Source of the DNA: Candidatus Latescibacterota bacterium
GTDB taxonomy: Bacteria > Latescibacterota > UBA2968 > GCA-2709665
DNA length: 12,615 bases
Assembly: GCA_030746455.1 (NCBI GenBank)
Contig: JASLMQ010000931.1
Span: 1-12,615, forward strand
Reading direction: 5' to 3'
Below are positions 6,810 through 12,615 of this stretch, piece after piece. A program made the position numbers and the translations under genes. Positions within the stretch are counted from its first letter, which is position 1. Each line of letters starts with the position of its first letter. The notes under the pieces are model-generated. The model made no database searches and was not told the origin of the DNA. It saw only the letters and a program-made list of their open reading frames with translations.

Positions 6810-7835
6810 TCACTCCTGGAACCGGCCCCGCCACTCCCCCACCCCCCTGCGGCGATCCGAGAGCAGCGCCTCGAAGACGAAGCAGAGGAACGCGAGACCC
6901 AGCGGCCATTGGTATCGGTGCTTGTACTGCGTGTACCTCCGAGATCCGAGATCCCGCTTCTCCATCTGCGAGATCTGAGCATAGGCCTCCTCGACCCCAA
7001 CCCCACCCGCCTGAGCACGAATATAGGCCCCGTCGGTGATCTCGGCGATCCTGGCGAGCGTTGCCTCGTCGAGCCGGGTCTTGACGATATTGCCCCGCCG
7101 GTCTTTGAGGTACTCCCGTCGCCCCTGACTGCGGACGGGGATCAGCTCGCCTTCCGGGGTCCCGACGCCAACGGCATAGACGCGGACCCCGGCCGTGGCC
7201 GCCTCCTCGGCGGCGGCCAGGGGATCGCCCCCGTGGTCCTCACCGTCCGTGATCAGAATCAGAACCATGTATTTTTGTCCTTGCGTGCCGAATGAGCGAG
7301 TGGCCGACCGAATCGCCTCGGCGATCGCAGTGCCCTGGGCCGGGATGGTGTCCACCCCGACCGCGTCTAGAAAAAGCTTGGCGGCCGTGTAGTCCAGGGT
7401 AAGCGGGCATAGGGTGAAGCTCTTCCCGGCGAAGGCCAGCAACCCGATCCGGTCTCCCTGCAACCGGTCGATCAGGCCTTCGATCTCATAGAGCGCCCGC
7501 TGCAGGCGGTTGGGGCTGATATCCTCCGCAAGCATGCTCATTGAGGTGTCCAGGGCGATGATGATGTCCACACCCCGGCGGTGCAGCAGCTCCGTCTTCG
7601 TGCCGAACTGAGGCTGGACCAGCGCCAGGGACAGCAAGCCGAAACCGCCGATGACGAGGGCGGCCTTCACGCCCTGTCTGGCGCGGCTCGTGGCCGACGT
7701 GAGCTTGGCCACCATCCCCGGCCGGCCGAAGGTTCCCAACGCCCTCCGCTTCCTGTGGGAGGCCCAGAGGGTGAAGACGACCAGCAGCGGTATCAGATTC
7801 AGCAGCCAGAACGCCTGGGGATCACCAAACCTCAC
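6810..7835 (-). CDS. batB: BatB: von Willebrand A membrane protein
   Basis: This 341-residue protein begins at GTG; the nearby upstream ATG is out of frame. A modest AAGAG lies just before the start, 35 bases after the batA stop. Transmembrane helices are at about 9-24, 58-74 and 309-325. The VWA domain lies between (about 88-290) and keeps its metal site: Asp96, Ser98 and Ser100 in DTSMS, Thr169 in GTAIAEAI, and Asp197 in ITDGEDH. The DTSMSM form and TDGEDHGG are typical of BatB. VWA domains bind metal and partner proteins, and in Bat loci the partners are thought to include the other Bat proteins and MoxR-type ATPases, none of which lies in this window. Confidence 0.9.
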   Translation of the reverse strand: MRFGDPQAFWLLNLIPLLVVFTLWASHRKRRALGTFGRPGMVAKLTSATSRARQGVKAALVIGGFGLLSLALVQPQFGTKTELLHRRGVDIIIALDTSMSMLAEDISPNRLQRALYEIEGLIDRLQGDRIGLLAFAGKSFTLCPLTLDYTAAKLFLDAVGVDTIPAQGTAIAEAIRSATRSFGTQGQKYMVLILITDGEDHGGDPLAAAEEAATAGVRVYAVGVGTPEGELIPVRSQGRREYLKDRRGNIVKTRLDEATLARIAEITDGAYIRAQAGGVGVEEAYAQISQMEKRDLGSRRYTQYKHRYQWPLGLAFLCFVFEALLSDRRRGVGEWRGRFQE

Positions 7836-7870
7836 TGCTCTTCATCCTCGCGAATGGACGGGTCGTGCAC

Positions 7871-8872
7871 TCAGGGTATCCTGCGGAATCGCGTGTGCGT
7901 CAGCACCACCTCGGCGCCCAGGAGGACGAGTCCCGGCCAGAGGAAGAGGGGGAACAGGTCGTTGTAGTCTACGTAATCCCGGGTCTTGATCTCCACCCGT
8001 TCCATCTCCCCGATCTCGCCGTAGATCTCCTCCAGCTTCCTCTCGCTGGTGGCCCGGTAGTACCGTCCGCCTGTGGTGCTGGCCACCTCTCTCAGGGTCT
8101 CTTCGTCGATCTCGACCTGGACGGGCACCACGCGGGGGCCGAAGATGCCGCCGTCGACCTTCTGCATCACCGTGCCCCGGCTACCGGCGCCGATTGTGTA
8201 GATCCGGACCCCGACCGCCTCGGCCGCCTTCGCCGCCGTGATCGGGTCGACCTCCCCGCGGTTGTTGACTCCGTCGGTCAGAAGTATGATGACCTTGCCC
8301 TTTGCTTCAGACCTGCGAAGCCGGTTCACGGCCACCGCGATCCCCGTCCCGATGGCCGTGCCGTCCCATGACTCATCGGCGATCTGCACCGCGTCGAGGA
8401 AGCCACGGAAGACGCCATAGTCCAGGGTGAGGGGGCACTGCGTATAGGCCTCACCCGCGAAGACTACCAGGCCGAGGCGATCGTTCACGCGGCCTTCCAC
8501 GAACTGGGCCACCACCTCGCGGCACACCTCGAGGCGCGTCTTCTTCTGGTGGTCGAGATCCTTGGCCTCCATGCTGCTGGAGACGTCGAGGGCCAGGACG
8601 ATGTCGATGCCCTGCGTCAGGACCTCGCGTCCCTCCCGACCCGACAGGGGGCGGGCGAGAGCCACCACCACCAGCAGAAGCGCCACGCACCTGAAGACGA
8701 TGAGGCTGTGACGCAGCACGAGCACGAGCGAAGGTCGGATCCCTCTGAAGGGCGCCAGGCTGGAGAACCGGATGCTCGCCCGTTTCTGTCGCTCACGATG
8801 CACGTATCGGTAGACCAGAACCGGGATGACGGCCAGCAGCACGAGGAGCTCGGGGTCTTCGAACCGGATCAT
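7871..8872 (-). CDS. batA: BatA: von Willebrand A membrane protein
   Basis: This 333-residue protein has transmembrane helices at about 8-22, 55-73 and 306-323, with a VWA domain between (about 88-295). The metal site is intact: Asp96, Ser98 and Ser100 in DVSSS, Thr172 in GTAIGTGI, and Asp200 in LLTDGVNNRGEVDP; the last motif is characteristic of BatA. Its ATG overlaps the stop of the preceding gene as ATGA (8869-8872), pointing to translational coupling. It is a paralogue of the next gene, batB, with the same layout. The N-terminal segment MIRFEDPELL parallels MRFGDPQAFW in BatB. It probably forms the membrane core of the Bat assembly with BatB. Confidence 0.9.
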   Translation of the reverse strand: MIRFEDPELLVLLAVIPVLVYRYVHRERQKRASIRFSSLAPFRGIRPSLVLVLRHSLIVFRCVALLLVVVALARPLSGREGREVLTQGIDIVLALDVSSSMEAKDLDHQKKTRLEVCREVVAQFVEGRVNDRLGLVVFAGEAYTQCPLTLDYGVFRGFLDAVQIADESWDGTAIGTGIAVAVNRLRRSEAKGKVIILLTDGVNNRGEVDPITAAKAAEAVGVRIYTIGAGSRGTVMQKVDGGIFGPRVVPVQVEIDEETLREVASTTGGRYYRATSERKLEEIYGEIGEMERVEIKTRDYVDYNDLFPLFLWPGLVLLGAEVVLTHTRFRRIP

Positions 8873-9834
8873 GGGGTCTGGCCCGCCTCTGAAACCGGTG
8901 CAGCCGCCCCTTCGCCGTCTTGCCTGGGACGGTGTTCGGTGTCGGTCCGCCTCATCAGTTCACGCGCACGGTCGACCGCCCCCTGTGCCGCCTGCACAGG
9001 GGGTCTCGACTTGGCGAACTTGACCAAATCCGCATCCCCCAGGAACGCCTCCAGATCCGAGACGTAGGCATCCGAAACCCGGGTTTGGCGCAGACGCCAC
9101 GCGACCTCGAAGGTCGTGGACTCCATCGCCTCCACGCCCGAGCGCCCTTCCAGGTGTCTGCGCACCACGTCCGATACCATCGTGTAGTACTTCTTGTACT
9201 CCCCACGCTCGACGAGACCCATCCGGGCGATCTTCTCGAGCTCCGCGTACCAGTCGACAGGCGGAATCTCGACTCCGCGTGCAGCCTGACGTGTCCGGTG
9301 CCTCAGATACCACCAGAGAGCCACAGCGGCACCGATCAGGCCGATCAGGACCCCCCAGAACCACAAGGGGACCCGCGTCCGCATCTCGACGGGGTCCCTG
9401 ATGTCGCGAATGTCCGACTCGTCCTCGCCCAACACGCTGAGGACCACCACGTGGACCGGCTCAGAGGTCAGTCGGCCGCTATCCCCGGAGGCCGTGCGGA
9501 ACCACAGCGCCAGCGGCGCGACCTCCAGCTCTCCGGTCCGATAGGCCGTGACGATGTAGTCGGCGATCTCCTCGATTCGGCCGTCCTCCAGCTCCCGGAG
9601 AGAGGGAGGAAACGCATCGAGGATCTCGAGCGGAGAAGGCCAGTCGCTGCCCTGAAGGAGCTCCGTGCGGTCGTCCTGAGCTCGGCGCACCCGCACGCGG
9701 AAGGTAACGGGATCGCCCACCGTGATCGTGTCGAGGTTCACGCCCGTCTCGAGGGTCGGGACGGCGGCACAGGGCAATGTTCCGGCGCCCAGGACCACAA
9801 CCAGCGCTGCCGATGTCACAAGACCTCGGACCAT
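8869..9834 (-). CDS. BatD-like / DUF4381-like single-pass membrane protein
   Basis: This 321-residue protein has a signal peptide (about 1-25), a beta-rich periplasmic domain (about 26-150, with TVGDPVTFRVRVRR like the Ig-like domains of BatD), a DIRDIRDPVE motif just before the membrane, one transmembrane helix (about 157-177) and a cytosolic helical domain (about 193-294). The motif and layout resemble DUF4381 proteins, which often sit before batA. The cytosolic part resembles the tail of BatD at 4031-5920. Its start has AGAGGGAC just upstream, overlapping the end of the previous gene, and its stop overlaps the batA start. It looks like a miniature BatD; its exact role is unknown. The last 25 residues are low-complexity and probably disordered. 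Confidence 0.65.
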   Translation of the reverse strand: MVRGLVTSAALVVVLGAGTLPCAAVPTLETGVNLDTITVGDPVTFRVRVRRAQDDRTELLQGSDWPSPLEILDAFPPSLRELEDGRIEEIADYIVTAYRTGELEVAPLALWFRTASGDSGRLTSEPVHVVVLSVLGEDESDIRDIRDPVEMRTRVPLWFWGVLIGLIGAAVALWWYLRHRTRQAARGVEIPPVDWYAELEKIARMGLVERGEYKKYYTMVSDVVRRHLEGRSGVEAMESTTFEVAWRLRQTRVSDAYVSDLEAFLGDADLVKFAKSRPPVQAAQGAVDRARELMRRTDTEHRPRQDGEGAAAPVSEAGQTP

Positions 9835-9843
9835 CCGTCCCTC

Positions 9844-11256
9844 TTACCCGCCGGAGGCGCCTGGGATCTCAGCCCGAGTCGTATCGGCCGCAGCATCCGG
9901 CTCCATAGGTGTCAGCCGGACCTTGAGTCTGTTGAGGATCCTCTCTTTCACCTCCACGATTTGCGTGCGACCGTCAACGGAGGCATAGGTCTCCTCACCG
10001 ACCTTGCCCACGGCCACCTCACGTACGACATCGCTCCCCCGCCGGATCGTCACGCGAACCTGCGGAGGGTCGAGCCCGTAGTCGGCCGGGTGGGGCGCTT
10101 CGCCGTCCACGTAGCCCTCGGCCTTGAGATCGTTCACATCGTCTATGAGGTCCTCCATCGTCGAGCTGAGCGTCACGGATGGCGGGTGCAGCACATCCCA
10201 GCCGTCGCCAACCGTGTCCCTCGCGCAGTCCACCAGGCTGTCCGAGTACGCAAGCGTGACCCGGTCGACACCGGTCGAGTCGAATGCGAAAATCTCCTTG
10301 ATCCTCAGATCCGACGGCGTCTTGTTTACGTCTCCCACCAGAGACGAATCCACCTGGAAGACGGGCGCCTTGGGGAGGTACTTGCCGTGGTAGCGGAGCT
10401 TGCCTCCCACCCGGATCGGATCGCCGAAGACCGATGTCTTCTTTGCCAGCCCCTCACCTTCGTAGAGCGACACCTCCAGCCGAGGGTCCGCCAGGCCGTA
10501 TCTGGAAGGGTCCGCCGCCTCGTTCGCAGAGAAACCCCTGGCCCGAACGGTGTGGAGCCGGCTCAGGAGGCGCTTGACCGCATCTTCGTCGGCACGGTCC
10601 TGGATGGGCTTCTCCAGGTGCCACTCCCCTTCTTGCCTGACCAGGACGACCTCGCGGCCGCTTCCAGTGACCTCGATCTTGCGCACGTCGTCCCGATCAA
10701 ACGGTAGCACACGTTTGTCCCTGAGATCGAACAGCCCTTTCTCAAGACCGGATTTGCGCCACGCATTCGTCGCCAGGATCCCCGGATCACCCGAGCGTCG
10801 GAGGTAGGCATAGCTCCCCGTGGGGCTCTTGTCCCCCAGGTACAGTGTGTCGGCGTCCCCGTCGGACCGTTCGAGCGCCAGCGTAGCGTCGGGATCCTTC
10901 AACCCGAAGTCCGCGAGTTCCACCTCCCCAGACGCGACGTCCTCACTGTCGGCGATCGCGCCCGTCCGTTCCAGGTTCTTGACCGAGCGGATGAGCGACT
11001 CGATGCTTCCCCGGTCGCCGTCGGTACGGATCGGCTCCACAATCTGCCACAGATCTCCGTCCTTCACGCAGACCAGAGTCGTGTCCCTCCGGCGCACGGA
11101 GACTCGCTTCACCTGTTCCTCGTCGATCGAGAACACCTTCTTGGCATCCTCGGCAGCCTTCCTTCGGGCCTCCTCCCCCCCGATCTCGTAGAAGTAGAGG
11201 AAGGCCAGCAGCCCGATGAAGAGCAACCCCAGGATGCCTGTCGTTCTGAAACCCAT
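9844..11256 (-). CDS. DUF4340 protein with three internal repeats
   Basis: This 470-residue protein has an N-terminal transmembrane anchor (about 7-22) and a long part that is probably periplasmic. Three repeats of about 141 residues are visible (about 44-184, 186-324 and 325-447). Each carries a W-x(4)-P motif (Trp70, Trp212, Trp353) followed about 40-47 residues later by YGL or FGL (117-119, 253-255, 393-395) and a beta-rich stretch. This pattern, and position directly after a Gldg-family gene, is characteristic of DUF4340 proteins, which usually accompany Gldg-type ABC transporter genes. Biochemical function is unknown; a role beside the transporter is inferred. GGAGG lies ten bases before the ATG, within the 30-base gap after the Gldg gene. 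The next gene starts nine bases after the stop. Confidence 0.8.
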   Translation of the reverse strand: MGFRTTGILGLLFIGLLAFLYFYEIGGEEARRKAAEDAKKVFSIDEEQVKRVSVRRRDTTLVCVKDGDLWQIVEPIRTDGDRGSIESLIRSVKNLERTGAIADSEDVASGEVELADFGLKDPDATLALERSDGDADTLYLGDKSPTGSYAYLRRSGDPGILATNAWRKSGLEKGLFDLRDKRVLPFDRDDVRKIEVTGSGREVVLVRQEGEWHLEKPIQDRADEDAVKRLLSRLHTVRARGFSANEAADPSRYGLADPRLEVSLYEGEGLAKKTSVFGDPIRVGGKLRYHGKYLPKAPVFQVDSSLVGDVNKTPSDLRIKEIFAFDSTGVDRVTLAYSDSLVDCARDTVGDGWDVLHPPSVTLSSTMEDLIDDVNDLKAEGYVDGEAPHPADYGLDPPQVRVTIRRGSDVVREVAVGKVGEETYASVDGRTQIVEVKERILNRLKVRLTPMEPDAAADTTRAEIPGASGG

Positions 11257-11286
11257 AGTCGCTTGTCCTCCCAGACACGTGCTGCG

Positions 11287-12615
11287 CTAGCGTCTCCGCC
11301 ACCAGACCAGGACCCCGGCGATGACCGGGACGCCGGGAAGCAGGACCAGTGAGAACCAGAAGATCCATCTTGTATCGTTGCCGGTGAGCGTCATGGGCCG
11401 GAGGCCTCGCTCTCTGGGGCGAATGGCGATCAATTGACCTTCCTCTAGAAGCCAGTTGACCGAATTGAGGAACAGGTCGCCATTGCCCGCTGCGCCAAAG
11501 AACTGATTGCTCGCGAAATCTGCATCCCCGAACACGACGATACGAACCTTTGCTTCGACGTCCTCTCCTGCCTCAGACCGGGGAGCCTTCGGCTTGGCCG
11601 TCACGGCCACCGCCAGTGGGACTGGCCCTGGCCTATCAGTGGCAGAATCGAAGCTAGGAACCTGGTCTGATAGCCTGTCGGATTCTGACCAACTGTCGCG
11701 AGAGGTGAACACCAGCTCGACTGCCTCCTCAACACCAGGAACAGGCAGCTTCTGCGATACTGACCTAGCTAGCGGGTAGAAGGTCATTGTCGCCCTGTGC
11801 TTCGCGGTGACTGCGTGCGAGCCGTATCCTGCAGACACCGGCGTGGAGTAGTGCAAGCCCCTGCGATCCACCACGTAGTCATCGTTAACATTCACCCCCC
11901 ATTCCTCCAGCATCGCCTCCATCCCCGACTCCACGCCTGGGTCCAACAGGAACAGCCCTGATCCCCCACGCTCCAGGTAGCTCCTTACCGAGTCGATCTC
12001 GGCCGGAAGTAGAGCGGACGTGGGACCGGCAACTATGAGAAGATCACAGTCACCGGGGATCATGCCCTCTTGCACAATAAGAAGGCTGTCGCGAAGGACG
12101 TAGTTGGCCTCGAGGAGTGCCTGCTTCACGCGGCTGTAACCTCGCCGGTCCAAGTCCTCGGGTGTGGCCTCGCCGTGGCCGAAGGCGAAGTAGATGACCT
12201 TCTCCTCCGAGCGCAGGGCCTTCACGACCGCATTGGTGAGATCCTTCTCTGTGGAGCTCCGGATCTGCTCTTGCTTTTCCCCCACCTGGATCACAGAGGT
12301 GCCATATGTCGCTATGCGATACTCTCTTGCTACCATCGGTTCCTTGTCCGGGTCAACAAGGCGGTAGGAGAAATGACGTGAATGGTAGGCGTACTCCTTG
12401 AGTAGGCTTCCGAACCTCTCCTGATTGTGTCCCCTATAGAAGGCCACCACGTGGACGTCCTTCTTTAACGAATCCAGGAGCGTCACCGTCTGGTCCGAGA
12501 GGCTGTGGACCCGGCCTTCGGTTGTGTCGAATCGGTGGGAGTAGCGGCTGGCCAGGAAGTTGATGACCACCAGGATCCCGAGCACGATGAGTACGGTCGT
12601 AACCGCGTTCGACCC
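11287..12615 (-). CDS. Gldg-family ABC transporter auxiliary protein, 5' end outside window
   Basis: The frame stays open to the window edge, and the residues before the GTG at 12585 (GSNAVTTVLIV) read naturally as family N-terminus, so the true start is outside. Counted from that GTG (432 residues), there is a transmembrane helix near 1-12, the family's 'RFDTTEGRVHSLSDQT' segment (18-33), an alpha/beta auxiliary domain with AFGHGEATPEDLD (134-146) and LLIVAGPTS (182-190), then VFGDADFASNQF and GNGDLFLNSVNWL (351-379). The C-terminus has a transmembrane helix (about 405-427) and the basic end WWRRR. This matches Gldg/ABC_transp_aux proteins, which work with an ABC permease and ATPase; these would be expected upstream, outside the window. 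In Bacteroidetes GldG is linked to gliding, but most family members are uncharacterised. GC is about 52-58% in the stretches counted, lower than in its neighbours. Confidence 0.82.
   Translation of the reverse strand, partial: GSNAVTTVLIVLGILVVINFLASRYSHRFDTTEGRVHSLSDQTVTLLDSLKKDVHVVAFYRGHNQERFGSLLKEYAYHSRHFSYRLVDPDKEPMVAREYRIATYGTSVIQVGEKQEQIRSSTEKDLTNAVVKALRSEEKVIYFAFGHGEATPEDLDRRGYSRVKQALLEANYVLRDSLLIVQEGMIPGDCDLLIVAGPTSALLPAEIDSVRSYLERGGSGLFLLDPGVESGMEAMLEEWGVNVNDDYVVDRRGLHYSTPVSAGYGSHAVTAKHRATMTFYPLARSVSQKLPVPGVEEAVELVFTSRDSWSESDRLSDQVPSFDSATDRPGPVPLAVAVTAKPKAPRSEAGEDVEAKVRIVVFGDADFASNQFFGAAGNGDLFLNSVNWLLEEGQLIAIRPRERGLRPMTLTGNDTRWIFWFSLVLLPGVPVIAGVLVWWRRR

Noticed and set aside
8920..10707. 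595-codon open frame on the plus strand
   Set aside because: It lies antisense to the BatD-like gene and the DUF4340 gene. Its translation is rich in Arg, His, Pro and Asp with no recognisable domain, as expected for a shadow frame in high-GC DNA.

Overview
All genes in this window lie on the minus strand, so transcription runs from high to low coordinates. Coding density is high, gaps are short, GTG is used for some starts, and GC is roughly 65% in most genes. The gene content points to a Gram-negative-type bacterium with a Bat (aerotolerance-type) locus and a Gldg/DUF4340 pair. That combination is common in FCB-related and candidate phyla, but the sequence does not allow a firm taxon call.

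Region 1 (12615 to 3217) reads as one long operon for envelope-associated proteins. In transcription order it encodes a Gldg-family ABC-transporter auxiliary protein (5' end outside the window), a DUF4340 protein with three internal repeats, a BatD-like/DUF4381-like single-pass protein, two von Willebrand A proteins (BatA, BatB), a TPR protein with a Gln/Glu-rich linker (BatC), the large Ig-like protein BatD, and the TPR-SH3 protein BatE. Junctions are tight: one ATGA overlap and gaps of 3 to 61 bases. A GC-rich hairpin with a T-rich tail just after batE looks like the operon's terminator.

Region 2 (about 3185 to 313) is an amino-acid biosynthesis block. A good sigma70-like promoter follows the terminator directly and leads into threonine synthase. 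A 207-base gap with tandem predicted RNA hairpins separates it from a cystathionine gamma-synthase. Both enzymes resemble the plant-type families, which in plants compete for O-phosphohomoserine. Their adjacency suggests a threonine/methionine branch point encoded in one place.

Region 3 (312 to 1) is the N-terminal part of a small membrane protein resembling DUF4013, cut by the window edge and probably co-transcribed with the synthase.

I found no tRNA, rRNA, CRISPR array, insertion sequence or integrase. The items most worth following up are the structured leader before the cystathionine synthase, the plant-type enzyme pair, the three-repeat DUF4340 protein, and the physical joining of a Gldg/DUF4340 module to a full Bat operon.
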